From Streptomyces fradiae (lineage in GTDB: Bacteria > Actinomycetota > Actinomycetes > Streptomycetales > Streptomycetaceae), in NCBI RefSeq assembly GCF_041270065.1, contig NZ_CP065958.1, forward strand, positions 7,192,001-7,256,000: DNA of 64,000 nt, written 5' to 3'. The notes beneath the pieces are model-generated. The model was not told where the DNA came from. It did not search any database and worked only from the letters and a program-made list of their open reading frames with translations. The position numbers and the translations under genes are program-made. Every line of letters starts with the position of its first letter. The stretch's first letter is position 1. Positions 1-8,707 of the stretch are shown in pieces.

Positions 1-784
1 TGAGCCAGTCGGGACAGGTCTCCACGGGGCTCGACATGGCCTCGGAGGCCCGTACGCCGTGCAGGGCCGCCGCCATTCCCGCCTGGCGGCGCTCCATGTT
101 GGCGACGACAAGGACGAAGAAACCGATGAGCATCGACCAGAGGCCGCCCGGCGCGCCGCGCAGCACGAGCACCCAGCCCCCGGCGATCAGCAGGAAGCCC
201 AGCACCTGGCCGCTGCGTGCGGCCGCCCGTTCGGCCCGGTCCCGGTCTCCGGTGCGCCACCAGATCACGGACTGCACCACACGCCCGCCGTCAAGGGGCG
301 CGGCGGGCAGCAGATTGAACACTCCGAGCAGGAAGTTCACCCACGCCAGCCACACCAGGACCGCCGCGGGCACCGCCCAGCCGAACAGCGCGTCCAGCCC
401 GATGCCCACGCCCAGCGCCGCTCCGCCGATGACCAGACTCGTCAGCGGCCCGCCGGCGGCCACCACGAAGGCCGCGCCGGCCGTACGCGGCTTCCCCATC
501 TGGGTCACCCCGCCCAGCGCCCACAGGGTGACGTCCTGGACGGGGATGTCCCTCCGCCGGGCGAGGACGGCGTGCGCGGCCTCATGGGCGAGCAGGCTCC
601 CGACGAGCAGCAGGGCCCCGACAAGCCCGGCGAGCGTGTACACGGCGCTGGACCGGCCCGGCAGCCAGGCGGGCAGCGTCTGCGCCCCCAGGCTGTAGCC
701 GAAGAGGCCGACGAGCAGGGGCACCGACCAGTGGATGCGCAGCGGTACGCCGAGCACGTGTCCGATCCGCACCGAGCCGTTCAT
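1..784 (-). CDS. Site-2 protease family (M50) membrane zinc metalloprotease, 3' end cut by window
   Basis: Reading leftward from an ATG at 784 there is an open frame to the window edge. It encodes a multi-pass membrane protein with the zinc motif HEAAH near residue 70 and a second metal motif of the LDGGR type near residue 165. The end in view (after MERRQ) looks like the start of a CBS domain, as in the S2P/CBS subfamily common in actinobacteria. These enzymes cleave substrates within membranes; the substrate here is unknown. The ATG lies 5 nt after the aconitase stop on the same strand, so the two are probably co-transcribed. The C-terminus is missing. Family assignment is confident, biological role is not. 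Confidence 0.85.
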   Translation of the reverse strand, partial: MNGSVRIGHVLGVPLRIHWSVPLLVGLFGYSLGAQTLPAWLPGRSSAVYTLAGLVGALLLVGSLLAHEAAHAVLARRRDIPVQDVTLWALGGVTQMGKPRTAGAAFVVAAGGPLTSLVIGGAALGVGIGLDALFGWAVPAAVLVWLAWVNFLLGVFNLLPAAPLDGGRVVQSVIWWRTGDRDRAERAAARSGQVLGFLLIAGGWVLVLRGAPGGLWSMLIGFFVLVVANMERRQAGMAAALHGVRASEAMSSPVETCPDWL

Positions 785-789
785 CGCCG

Positions 790-2766
790 TCAGCCGGTCG
801 TGGGTGCCGACCGGCGCGCCGCCACGGCCGGGATGACGCCGCCCGCGAGGACGGCGGTCCGCCGGCGTGCGGTGAGGTGGTGGGTGACGCGGTAGTCCTC
901 GTCCTTGGTGGTGTTGTGCACCAGCAGAGGAGCGTCCTGGGCGTCGCCGAGTCGGCTGCGCAGACCGGTGAGGCGCAGTTCGTCGCCCTGGCTGATCCGG
1001 TCGTAGTCCGCCGGGTCGGTGAATTCGAGGGGGAGGACGCCGTAGTTGGCGAGGTTCTGCCAGTGGATGCGGGCGTACGAGCGGGCGAGTACGGCGCGCA
1101 GGCCGAGCAGGCGGGGCGTGATCGCCGCGTGCTCCCGGGAGGAGCCCTGGCCGTAGTTGTCGCCCGCGACGACGAGGTGGGCCCCGGTGCGCCGGGCGCG
1201 CTCGGGGTAGTCGGGATCGACGCGGGTGAAGGTGAAGTCGGCGAGCCTGGGGAGGTTGGAGCGGTAGGGCAGGGCCTTGGCTCCGGCCGGTGAGATCTCG
1301 TCGGTGGAGACGTTGTCGCCGGTCTTGAGCAGCACCGGTCCGTCGAGTGTGTCCGGCAGGGGGTCGAGGTCGGGCAGCGCGGAGATGTTCGGGCCGCGCA
1401 CGAGTTCCACGGCGGCGGAGGTCTCGGCCGGCGGCGGGGGCTCCAGCATCGCGCGGTTGACCGAGGCGTGTTCGGGCAGGTCGAGGTGCGGCGGCGGGAC
1501 GCCCTCACGCAGGGCCCAGGCCCGGGGGTCGGTGATCTCTCCGGTGAGGGCCGAGGCGGTGGCGGTCTCCGGCGAGCAGAGCCATACGGAGTCGTCCGAA
1601 GTCCCGGAACGGCCGGGGAAGTTACGGGGGAAGGTACGGAGGGAGTGGCGGCCGGCGGCGGGGGCCTGGCCCATGCCGATGCAGCCGAGACAGCCGGCCT
1701 GGTGGATCCGGGCCCCGGCGGCGATCAGGTCGAAGACGGCGCCGGTCAGGGTCAGGTCCTGGAGGGTCTCGCGCGAACTGGGGTTGACGTCGAAGCTGAC
1801 CCCGCCGTGGGTCTGGCGGCCCTTCGCCATGGCGGCGGCGACGGCGAAGTCCCGCAGTCCGGGATTGGCGGAGGACCCGATCACCACCTGGCTGATCGGG
1901 GTGCCGGCCGCCTCCCGGACCGGGACGACGTTGCCGGGGGAGGTGGGGGCGGCGATCAGCGGTTCGAGGGCGGACAGGTCGACGACGTCCGTGAGGTCGT
2001 ACGGGGCACCGGGTTCGGCGGTGAGAGGGCGGAAGTCCTGTTCGCGGCCTTCCGCACGCAGGAACCGCCGTACCGCCTCGTCGGCGGGGAACACGCTCGT
2101 GGTGGCGCCCAGCTCCGCGCCCATGTTGGCGATGACATGCCGGTCCATGGCGGTCAGCGTGGCAAGCCCGGGGCCGTGGTACTCGAGGATCCGGCCCAGG
2201 CCGCCCTTGACGCCGTGGCGGCGCAGCAGTTCGAGGATGACGTCCTTCGCGCTGACCCAGTCGGGCAGTTCGCCCTCCAGACGGATCCCCCAGATGCGCG
2301 GCATCCGCAGGTACAGCGGCTCACCGGCCATCGCCAGGGCCACGTCGAGCCCGCCGGTGCCGACGGCGAGCATGCCGAGCGCGCCGGCGGCGCAGGTGTG
2401 GGAGTCGGAGCCGGCCAGGGAGGCGCCGGGGACGCCGAAACGCTGCATGTGGGTGGGGTGGGAGACGCCGTTGCCGGGCTTGGAGTACCAGAGGCCGAAG
2501 CGCTGGGCGGCGGAGCGCAGGAAGAGGTGGTCCTCGGCGTTGCGCTCGTCGGCCTGCAGGATGTTGTGGTCCACGTACTGCACGCTCGGCGCGGTGCGCA
2601 CCCGGTCCAGGCCGAGCGCCTCCAGTTCCTGCATCACGAGCGTTCCGGTGGCGTCCTGGCAGAGGGCCTGGTCGACGCGCAGCCCGATCTCCTCTCCCGG
2701 CGCCATCCGGCCGTCGACCAGGTGCGCCGCGATGAGCTGGTGCGACACGGTGAGCGGCTCGGTCAT
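790..2766 (-). CDS. Aconitate hydratase
   Basis: This 658-residue protein belongs to the aconitase / isopropylmalate isomerase family, which interconverts citrate and isocitrate using a [4Fe-4S] cluster. Visible signatures are SDSHTCAAG in the first third (first cluster cysteine) and GCLGCIGMG in the middle (the C-x2-C pair), followed by a C-terminal swivel domain containing GDNVSTDEISPAG and GSSREHAA. It is shorter than the roughly 900-residue AcnA and resembles the mitochondrial-like short aconitases. I chose the ATG at 2766, preceded by GGTGAGGA; a GTG three codons upstream is possible. It is probably expressed with the downstream site-2 protease gene. A role as a specialised dehydratase of this family cannot be excluded. 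Confidence 0.85.
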   Translation of the reverse strand: MTEPLTVSHQLIAAHLVDGRMAPGEEIGLRVDQALCQDATGTLVMQELEALGLDRVRTAPSVQYVDHNILQADERNAEDHLFLRSAAQRFGLWYSKPGNGVSHPTHMQRFGVPGASLAGSDSHTCAAGALGMLAVGTGGLDVALAMAGEPLYLRMPRIWGIRLEGELPDWVSAKDVILELLRRHGVKGGLGRILEYHGPGLATLTAMDRHVIANMGAELGATTSVFPADEAVRRFLRAEGREQDFRPLTAEPGAPYDLTDVVDLSALEPLIAAPTSPGNVVPVREAAGTPISQVVIGSSANPGLRDFAVAAAMAKGRQTHGGVSFDVNPSSRETLQDLTLTGAVFDLIAAGARIHQAGCLGCIGMGQAPAAGRHSLRTFPRNFPGRSGTSDDSVWLCSPETATASALTGEITDPRAWALREGVPPPHLDLPEHASVNRAMLEPPPPAETSAAVELVRGPNISALPDLDPLPDTLDGPVLLKTGDNVSTDEISPAGAKALPYRSNLPRLADFTFTRVDPDYPERARRTGAHLVVAGDNYGQGSSREHAAITPRLLGLRAVLARSYARIHWQNLANYGVLPLEFTDPADYDRISQGDELRLTGLRSRLGDAQDAPLLVHNTTKDEDYRVTHHLTARRRTAVLAGGVIPAVAARRSAPTTG

Positions 2767-2944
2767 GGTCCTCACCCTCCGATGGGCACATTCGCCCGAG
2801 GGCCACCGGCCCCGCGCTCACCCATCCGTCCTCGCGGATACCCGCCGCCGCCCGGTCGAACCGCTCACTCCGGGGTCAGCGTGTACGTACCGCCCTCGCG
2901 GCCCCACTCACCGCCGCCTGGGCGAGGGCCCGCCGCGGGCGCAG

Positions 2945-2960
2945 TGTTGTCTTGACAACA
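2945..2960. promoter_or_regulatory. Perfect 16-bp inverted repeat, probable MarR operator
   Basis: TGTTGTC-TT-GACAACA is a perfect 7+2+7 dyad that contains a TTGACA -35-like hexamer. It sits 27 bp upstream of the MarR start, so autoregulation of that gene, and perhaps of the divergent aconitase operon, is likely. The binding partner is inferred from position. Confidence 0.65.
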
Positions 2961-2986
2961 GTTGCCTGGTCGTCAACGCTTGAGGA

Positions 2987-3454
2987 GTGGCAGCTTCCAC
3001 CAGCGGTCTGCGCGATCATCTCGGCTACTGGCTCCGGCGGCTTTCCGACGAGGTCCACGGCCGGTTCGAGCGGGAGCTCGCCGAGCACGGCGTGACCGTC
3101 TCCCAGTGGGGGGTCCTGATCACCGTCCACCGCGGCGACGCCACCACCACCCGGGAGGTGGCCCGGTACCTGGGCATCGACGCCGGGGCGGTCTCCCGCC
3201 TGGTCGACCGGCTGGCCGCCAAGGGCCTGATGACCCGCGAGCCGGACCCCGCCTCCCGCCGCACGCTGCGCCTCGCGCTCACCGAGACCGGCCGTGACCT
3301 GGCCCCGCGCCTCGCCGAGATCGCCGACCGCAACGACGCCCACTTCTTCGCCGACCTCGGCCCGGACCGGCGCCGGCAGCTGGAGGACTGGATCCGGCAC
3401 CTGACAGGCGAGGCCCCGCCGCAAGTAGACCGATCGGCGGAGGGGACTACGTAA
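2987..3454 (+). CDS. MarR family winged-helix transcriptional regulator
   Basis: The 155-residue protein has the MarR layout: an N-terminal dimerisation helix, a helix-turn-helix around residues 55-80 (TTTREVARYLGIDAGAVSRLVDRL) and a winged hairpin (EPDPASRRTLRLALTETG). MarR proteins usually repress their own promoter until a ligand or oxidant binds. The GTG start directly follows GAGGA, and a perfect dyad lies just upstream. The gene is divergent from aconitase and precedes the pst-like operon, but the 200 bp between argues for separate transcription. No cysteine is present, so thiol sensing is unlikely; the ligand is unknown. Confidence 0.85.
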   Translation: MAASTSGLRDHLGYWLRRLSDEVHGRFERELAEHGVTVSQWGVLITVHRGDATTTREVARYLGIDAGAVSRLVDRLAAKGLMTREPDPASRRTLRLALTETGRDLAPRLAEIADRNDAHFFADLGPDRRRQLEDWIRHLTGEAPPQVDRSAEGTT

Positions 3455-3591
3455 TCCGCAGTCAGGCCGTCCCCCGAGCGCTCGGTCCGGCTTGCCCGGG
3501 CCACGTAAAGGAACGATCAAGCAAACGGAAGATGTATCAGAAGTGGGGGCAATGTGAACGGCAGTCGTACAACTGGTAGTTGGTAGAGGGT

Positions 3592-3631
3592 TTTCAGCCG
3601 TCCGCCCGGCTGCTTAGATTCCGTTCGAATC
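3592..3631 (+). promoter_or_regulatory. pstS promoter with ArsR-like TTCGAATC dyad
   Basis: TTTCAG at 3592-3597 and TAGATT at 3615-3620, 17 bp apart, form a plausible vegetative promoter. Overlapping the -10 is the dyad GATTC-cgttc-GAATC (3617-3631). The 10-mer TTCGAATCAG (3624-3633) is repeated identically at 20688-20697 in front of the first cysteine-peptide operon. I infer that an ArsR repressor controls this Pst system. No tandem PHO-box repeats (GTTCACC type) are evident. Confidence 0.55.
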
Positions 3632-3657
3632 AGAGACCGACTGGGGGAGGACCCTGC

Positions 3658-4605
3658 ATGTCCCGCACCATGGAATCTCCGTCGCAGGCACAGGACTTGA
3701 CGATGGGGAGGGCTCGGTCCGCAGGTCTGGTCAGCCGGCGGCGGTTCGCCTGTCTCGCTTCGGGAGCGGTCCTGATCGCGTCGCTCACGACGGCCTGTGC
3801 GAACGCCGACGCCAGCAGCGGCGCGGGGAAGGCGTTGCAGGCGAGCGGGTCCACCACGGTGGCGCCCGTCGCCGCGGACGCCGCCGAGGCGCTCAAGGCG
3901 CAGGGGCTGAACATCACCGTTGCCACGCAGGGCGGTTCGGCCGGTGGGATCTCACAGCTCGGGGCCGGGCAGATCGACATCGCGCTGAGCTCGAAGCCGG
4001 TGTCCGACGAGGACAAGGCGGCCAGCCCCAAGACCGACTACGTCACCACGCAGATCGGCTCCGACGCCGTGGGCGTCATCATCAGCAAGCAGGTCGCGGA
4101 CGCCGGGGTCAAGAACCTGACCGTCGACCAGGTGAAGGGCCTCTTCGAGGGGAAGATCACGAACTGGAAGCAGGTCGGTGGCCCCGACCTGGCGGTCTTC
4201 GTGTACGACAAGGAGCCCGGGCGGGGTACCCGCGAGGTGCTCGACAAGTACCTGTACCACGGGGAGAAGCCCCCGCCGCCGCCGAGCTCCGGCAACTACG
4301 CGATCGTGGGCGGCAACCTGGAGACCCGCAACAAGCTCGAATCGACGCCGGGCGCTGTCGCTCCGCTGTCGACCGGCTTCGTCGAGGGGCGCGACAAGCT
4401 CGCCGTCGTCACCCTGGACGGAATCGCCCCGTCGTCGGAGAATGTCGCCACCGGCAAGTACCCGATGAGCCGCCCGCTCTACATGCTCACCAACGGGCAG
4501 CCGAAGGGCGACGCGAAGAAGTTCATCGACTACATCCTCTCCGACAAGGGGCAGCCGCTTCTGACCAAGCACGGCTACCTCACTCTCAAGCAAATCGGGA
4601 AGTAG
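3658..4605 (+). CDS. pstS: PstS-like phosphate/arsenate-binding lipoprotein
   Basis: The 315-residue protein has a long basic N-terminal region, a hydrophobic segment and a lipobox (SLTTAC, Cys near residue 44), so it is an exported lipoprotein. It has the PstS oxyanion-binding loops: GSTTVAPV after the signal, GGSAGG near residue 95 and PGRGTREVLDKY near residue 195. PstS proteins bind phosphate for a PstCAB importer, and some discriminate or accept arsenate. ATG 3658 is preceded by GGGGGAGGA; an in-frame upstream ATG at 3580 lacks such a site. The fused permease starts 3 nt after the stop. Its neighbourhood (acr3-arsR-arsC and an ArsR-like operator) suggests an arsenic-related duty rather than housekeeping phosphate uptake. 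That is inference. Confidence 0.85.
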   Translation: MSRTMESPSQAQDLTMGRARSAGLVSRRRFACLASGAVLIASLTTACANADASSGAGKALQASGSTTVAPVAADAAEALKAQGLNITVATQGGSAGGISQLGAGQIDIALSSKPVSDEDKAASPKTDYVTTQIGSDAVGVIISKQVADAGVKNLTVDQVKGLFEGKITNWKQVGGPDLAVFVYDKEPGRGTREVLDKYLYHGEKPPPPPSSGNYAIVGGNLETRNKLESTPGAVAPLSTGFVEGRDKLAVVTLDGIAPSSENVATGKYPMSRPLYMLTNGQPKGDAKKFIDYILSDKGQPLLTKHGYLTLKQIGK

Positions 4606-4608
4606 CAG

Positions 4609-6420
4609 GTGACAGCGAAGACACTGGTGCGGCAGCCCGCCGCACCGGAAGCGTCACTTCGCCCGCACCCCTCCCGGTGGGTGTGGGCCTGGGTGGGCGC
4701 CGGCACGGTCTCCGTCGCCGGCGTCATGCTGGTGCTCCTCGGCTACCTCGGCGCCGGCGTGCTCAGCGGCACGGTCGACTGGATCGGCCTCCTGGCGGAA
4801 CCGATGTGGAGTCCGACCGACTCCGTCTTCGGCGGACTGGCCATGATCTACGGCTCGGCCGTCGTGTGCCTCATCTCGCTGGTGCTCGCCGTGCCGGTCG
4901 GCTGGGCGGGGGCCATCGCGCTCTCCGAGTACCTTCCGCCCCGGCTCGCCCGGCCCCTGCGCATGAGCGTGGAGCTCCTCGCGGCCGTCCCCTCCATCGT
5001 GTACGGACTCATCGGCATCATGGCGGTGCGCCCCTTCATCGCGTGGATGGGTGATGTGCCGGGCGGCGACAGCCTCCTGGCGGCCGGGATCGTCCTGGCC
5101 GTGATGATCATGCCGACCATCGTGGCCGTGAGCGTGGACGCCCTGTCCGCCGTCCCGGACCGGTACCGCGAAGCCGCCTACTCCCTGGGACTCACGCGGC
5201 GGGAAGTCGTCCGGTCGGCGGTCCTGCCACAGGCCCGCCAGGGGATGAGAGCCGGTGTGCTCCTGGGTCTCGCCCGGGCGCTCGGCGAGGCGATCGCAGT
5301 CTTCCTGGTCGTGGGAAGGGCTGACGGAAGGCTGCCCACGTCGTTCGACGAGTTGCTCGACTCGCTCGTCCATCCCGGGCAGACGCTCACCACCAAGCTG
5401 GCTGGACCGGAGCCGGTTCTGGCAGGAACCTCCGGCCCTTACTTCGCTGCGATCTGCGGGCTGGGCCTGATCCTCCTCGCTCTGGTCGCCGCCGCTACCG
5501 TGTGGGGCATCCGCCGCACGTCGGGCCCCGGTTCCGCGATGCGGGGCAGCCGGAAGCGGCAGTCGTCGCGGATGCGCGGGGAGCTCGACAAGGCCGTGGG
5601 GCTGCTGCGCGTGGGGGCGCTCCTTCTGCCCGGCGCGCTGCTCGTGGCCATGCTCGCCGTCCTTGTGACACGGGGGAGCGCGGCCTTCGCTCCGTCGTTC
5701 TGGTTCACGTCCGCGGTCGGTTCGTCCGGCGGCGGGGTGAGTGACCAGATCCTCGGCACACTCCTTCTCGTCGTGACCACGGGGCTCATGTCACTGCCCC
5801 TGGGATTCGGGGCGGGCATCTTGCTCGGTGTCAACGCCTCCGCCCGCGCTGCACGCGTCCTGCAGACGGTGACCGTGGTGGTGGGCGGGACGCCGACCAT
5901 CCTCCTCGGCCTCGCCGGGTTCGTGATCATCTGCAGCACCATGGGCTGGGGCCGGTCGTGGCTGGCGGGTGCCATCGTGCTCGTGCCGGTGGTCGTACCC
6001 GTGGTCGCGCTCACCACGGCAGGACGGGTCAGCGGCATGCCTGCGGAGATGACCGAGAGCGCGCTCGCGCTCGGCCTTTCGCGCGCTCAGTACATCCGGT
6101 CCGTCGTCGTTCCGTACGCCTGGCCGGCCACGCTCACCGGGCTCCTGCTCGGCCTCGCCCGTGCCGCGGGGGAGACCGCACCGCTGTTGTTCACCGCCAC
6201 GGTGGTCTTCGGCGCGCCGGCGCTGCCCAGCGGGATCGTGAACGCTCCCGTGCAGGCCCTGCCCACGCACATCTTCAACCTGTCCCAGGACTCGGGCGAC
6301 CCGCTGGCGGTCTCGCAGGCGTGGGGCAGCGCGCTGGTCCTGGTACTCATCACGGCTGTACTGCTCTGCGTGGCGGTCGCGCTGCGCAACCGCTTCGAGG
6401 GGGAGCGATGGACCACGTAA
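4609..6420 (+). CDS. Fused PstC-PstA ABC transporter permease
   Basis: This 603-residue membrane protein contains two complete Pst-type permease domains that are normally separate proteins. The PstC-like half spans roughly residues 30-300 and the PstA-like half roughly 325-600. Each has an EAA-type coupling loop: EAAYSLGLTRREVV near residue 187 and ESALALGLSRAQYI near residue 482. A charged linker (SRKRQSSRMRGE) joins them. It would form the transmembrane channel for oxyanion import with PstS and PstB. The GTG start at 4609 follows the pstS stop by 3 nt, and the last 13 nt overlap the ATPase gene, so all three are translationally coupled. The fusion sets it apart from the usual Streptomyces pstSCAB. 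Confidence 0.88.
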   Translation: MTAKTLVRQPAAPEASLRPHPSRWVWAWVGAGTVSVAGVMLVLLGYLGAGVLSGTVDWIGLLAEPMWSPTDSVFGGLAMIYGSAVVCLISLVLAVPVGWAGAIALSEYLPPRLARPLRMSVELLAAVPSIVYGLIGIMAVRPFIAWMGDVPGGDSLLAAGIVLAVMIMPTIVAVSVDALSAVPDRYREAAYSLGLTRREVVRSAVLPQARQGMRAGVLLGLARALGEAIAVFLVVGRADGRLPTSFDELLDSLVHPGQTLTTKLAGPEPVLAGTSGPYFAAICGLGLILLALVAAATVWGIRRTSGPGSAMRGSRKRQSSRMRGELDKAVGLLRVGALLLPGALLVAMLAVLVTRGSAAFAPSFWFTSAVGSSGGGVSDQILGTLLLVVTTGLMSLPLGFGAGILLGVNASARAARVLQTVTVVVGGTPTILLGLAGFVIICSTMGWGRSWLAGAIVLVPVVVPVVALTTAGRVSGMPAEMTESALALGLSRAQYIRSVVVPYAWPATLTGLLLGLARAAGETAPLLFTATVVFGAPALPSGIVNAPVQALPTHIFNLSQDSGDPLAVSQAWGSALVLVLITAVLLCVAVALRNRFEGERWTT

Positions 6421-7097
6421 TCGCTGTACGAGAACTCCGGGTGCGGGACCGGGAGAAGACCCTCGTCGGACCCGTCTCCTTCGGCCTGGAGCAGGGGTCG
6501 ACCACCGGCCTCTGCGGGCCGTCGGGCGCCGGCAAGTCGACGGTGCTGCGCGCGCTCGTCGACCTCCTTCCCGCCGGGCTCACCCGGGACGGGCACCTCG
6601 AAGTCCTCGGACGCCCGATCGCACCCCGGAAGGGTGACGCCGACCTGAGGACCAAGGTTGTGCTCGTGCCTCAGGCGCCGGTGGTGTTCGGCGGCAGCAT
6701 CCTCGACAACGCCCTCTTCGGGATCCGGCACGTCATGCGGGCCTCTCGCGAGACCCTGCGTGACCGGGCCGAAGAGGCCCTGAACGAGGCAGGCTTGTGG
6801 AAGGAGGTCTGCGACCGGCTCGACTCGCCGGCCCAGAACCTGTCGGTCGGTCAGCGCCAGCGACTGTGTCTCGCGCGCGCCCTGGCCCTGGAGCCGGCGG
6901 CTCTGCTCCTCGACGAGCCGACGAGCGCCCTGGACGAGCGCAGCCGGAACACGGTCGAGGAGTCCGTGGCCGCGCTGCGGGGTCGCCGGACCGTCCTGCT
7001 GGTGTCGCACGACCCCGCGCAGGTCGCGCGGCTCTGCGACAGGACGGTGCAGTTGGACCCGCCCGTGGCGGTGCCGAGCCCTGCTCCGGTGGGCTGA
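6408..7097 (+). CDS. PstB-like ABC transporter ATPase
   Basis: The 229-residue ATPase has Walker A GPSGAGKST near residue 37, signature LSVGQRQRL, Walker B LLLDEPTSALD and the H-loop LLVSHDP, so it should be a competent ATPase. Housekeeping PstB proteins are somewhat longer (about 250 residues). The ATG at 6408 lies inside the end of the permease gene. With the upstream genes it completes a three-gene oxyanion importer. Transcription converges with acr3, and a strong hairpin separates them. Sequence alone does not tell phosphate from arsenate transport. Confidence 0.82.
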   Translation: MDHVIAVRELRVRDREKTLVGPVSFGLEQGSTTGLCGPSGAGKSTVLRALVDLLPAGLTRDGHLEVLGRPIAPRKGDADLRTKVVLVPQAPVVFGGSILDNALFGIRHVMRASRETLRDRAEEALNEAGLWKEVCDRLDSPAQNLSVGQRQRLCLARALALEPAALLLDEPTSALDERSRNTVEESVAALRGRRTVLLVSHDPAQVARLCDRTVQLDPPVAVPSPAPVG

Positions 7098-7122
7098 TCG
7101 TTCGGAGGGCGGCAGCTCTCCC

Positions 7123-7157
7123 GGTGGGCGGTCGGCGCGTTGCGCCGACCGCCCACC
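7123..7157. terminator. Bidirectional hairpin between pstB-like and acr3 genes
   Basis: A perfect 16-bp stem (GGTGGGCGGTCGGCGC pairing with 7142-7157) closes a 3-nt loop, GTT. It lies between convergent genes and can terminate both. There is no long T run, as is common in Streptomyces. Confidence 0.85.
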
Positions 7158-7177
7158 AGTCGTTTCCGCGCAGGAGA

Positions 7178-8254
7178 TCACGTCTGCTCGAAGCGCCTCC
7201 GCAGGGCGAGCGAGACATGGACCAGGCCGATGAGCACCGGCACTTCGATCAGCGGGCCGACGACTCCGGACAGCGCCTGTCCCGAGGCGAGGCCGAACGT
7301 GCCGATCGCGACGGCGATGGCGAGCTCGAAGTTGTTGCCTGCCGCGGTGAAGGCGAGGGTCGCGGTGCGGTCGTACGGCAGCCCCGCGGCCTTGCCGAGC
7401 GCGAAGGAGCCGAAGAACATCACCGCGAAGTAGACCAGGAGCGGAAGGGCGATGCGCGCCACGTCGAGCGGCTGCGACGTCACCGTCCTCCCCTGGAGGG
7501 CGAACAGCACGACGATCGTGAACAGCAGGCCGTAGAGCGCCCAGGGGCCGACGCGGGGCAGGAACTTCTGCTCGTACCCGTCCGTGCCCAGTCTCCGCTC
7601 GCCGATCCGGCGGGTGAGGAAGCCGGCCAGCAGGGGCACGCCGAGGAAGACGAGGACGTTGAGCGCGATCTGCCACGGTGAGACGTCCAGGCCCTGGCCG
7701 TCACCGAGCCCCAGCCACCGCGGCAGCAGGTCGAGGTAGAACCAGCCCAGAAGGCCGAACGCCACCACCTGGAAGAAGGAGTTGAGGACGACGAGGACGG
7801 CGGCGGCCTCCCGGTCGCCGCAGGCGAGGTCGTTCCAGATGATCACCATCGCGATACAGCGGGCGAGGCCCACGACGATCAACCCGGTGCGGTACTCCGG
7901 GAGTTCGGGCAGGAAGACCCAGGCGAGGGCGAACATGACCGCCGGGCCGACGATCCAGTTGACGACCAGCGAGGAGACCATCAGCCGGCGGTCGCCCGTG
8001 ACGGTGTCGAGGCGGTCGTAACGCACCTTCGCGAGCACCGGGTACATCATCACGAGCAGTCCGACGGCGATGGGCAGCGAGATGCCGCCGACCTCCACCG
8101 CGGCGAGAGCACCACTCAGCCCGGGGATCAGCCGTCCCAGGACGAGACCGGCGGCCATCGCGAGAAGGATCCAGACCGCCAGGTAGCGGTCGAGGGTCGA
8201 CAGACGCCGGGTGAGCGCTGCCGTGGAGGTGGTGTCCGGGTCGGTGAGCGTCAC
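7178..8254 (-). CDS. acr3: Acr3-family arsenite efflux permease
   Basis: The 358-residue protein has about ten membrane segments and the Acr3 (bile acid/arsenite transporter superfamily) signatures. These include GLARCIAMVIIWNDLACGD near residues 129-147, whose first cysteine (C133) matches the residue essential in characterised Acr3 pumps, and FTAAGNNFELAIAVAIG near the C-terminus. It extrudes arsenite using the membrane potential. The start is a GTG at 8254 after GAGGCGG. It lies downstream of arsR on the same strand with 141 bp between, a gap that holds an inverted repeat and a tandem repeat likely to be regulatory. It probably protects the host from arsenite made by ArsC next door. Confidence 0.93.
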   Translation of the reverse strand: MTLTDPDTTSTAALTRRLSTLDRYLAVWILLAMAAGLVLGRLIPGLSGALAAVEVGGISLPIAVGLLVMMYPVLAKVRYDRLDTVTGDRRLMVSSLVVNWIVGPAVMFALAWVFLPELPEYRTGLIVVGLARCIAMVIIWNDLACGDREAAAVLVVLNSFFQVVAFGLLGWFYLDLLPRWLGLGDGQGLDVSPWQIALNVLVFLGVPLLAGFLTRRIGERRLGTDGYEQKFLPRVGPWALYGLLFTIVVLFALQGRTVTSQPLDVARIALPLLVYFAVMFFGSFALGKAAGLPYDRTATLAFTAAGNNFELAIAVAIGTFGLASGQALSGVVGPLIEVPVLIGLVHVSLALRRRFEQT

Positions 8255-8342
8255 GGGCGCCGCCTCGGGAAGGAGCCGGTGTCCGTGATCGCATCAGCCT
8301 CGACTGAGGTGAGCATGAGGGGATGCTCTCACATCACTGAGA

Positions 8343-8370
8343 ACTGACACCAGTCTTCGATGATGTCAGT
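8343..8370. promoter_or_regulatory. Inverted repeat upstream of acr3
   Basis: ACTGACA (8343-8349) and TGTCAGT (8364-8370) form a perfect 7-bp dyad. The right arm overlaps TGATGTCAG (8361-8369), a 9-mer that recurs at 8391-8399 and at 8696-8704 across the arsR start codon. It is a candidate operator for the local ArsR at acr3. Confidence 0.5.
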
Positions 8371-8397
8371 TCCTGTTGATGTCTTCCTGTTGATGTC
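8370..8397. repeat. Two tandem copies of a 14-bp unit at the arsR 3' end
   Basis: TTCCTGTTGATGTC occurs twice head to tail (8370-8383 and 8384-8397). The second copy ends within the arsR stop codon region, so the duplication lies immediately downstream of the coding sequence, where operator-like sequence for acr3 would be. Confidence 0.9.
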
Positions 8398-8707
8398 AGC
8401 AGCTCCGCTTGCGGCCGCTCTCGGTCGTCTCCTGCGCGACGGCCGCGAGGCGGGTCAGTTCGCCCGCGAGTGCGGACAACGCCTCGGGCTTGAGGTGGTA
8501 GTACGTCCACCGCCCGCAGGGCTCGGTGTCGACGAGGCCCGCCTCGCGCAGCACCTTCAGGTGGTTGGACAGGTTGGTCTGTCGAGCCCCCGTCTCCTCG
8601 ACCAGGTGGGTCGTGCAGAGGGACTCGCGCGCCAGCAGCGTCACGATCTGAAGGCGCAAGGGGTCGGCCAGCGCCTTCAATACGTCACTGTCGACTGATG
8701 TCAGCAT
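8396..8707 (-). CDS. arsR: ArsR/SmtB family arsenite-responsive repressor
   Basis: This 103-residue winged-helix protein starts at its HTH core (DVLKALADPLRLQIVTLLA) and has the recognition segment QTNLSNHLKVLREAGLV. Its three cysteines are C31 (ESLCTTH, at the alpha3 position used by ArsR proteins), C64 (EPCGRW) and the terminal C103. The arrangement differs from the CVCD-type ArsR proteins elsewhere in this window, so it probably belongs to a separate regulatory circuit. The start codon sits inside TGATGTCAGCAT, implying tight autoregulation. It is divergent from arsC and upstream of acr3, a classical resistance layout. Confidence 0.92.
   Translation of the reverse strand: MLTSVDSDVLKALADPLRLQIVTLLARESLCTTHLVEETGARQTNLSNHLKVLREAGLVDTEPCGRWTYYHLKPEALSALAGELTRLAAVAQETTESGRKRSC

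Noticed and set aside
3455..3657. Tandem PHO boxes upstream of pstS
   Set aside because: Only a single GTGAAC-like element is seen; no 11-bp direct repeats of the Streptomyces PHO type.
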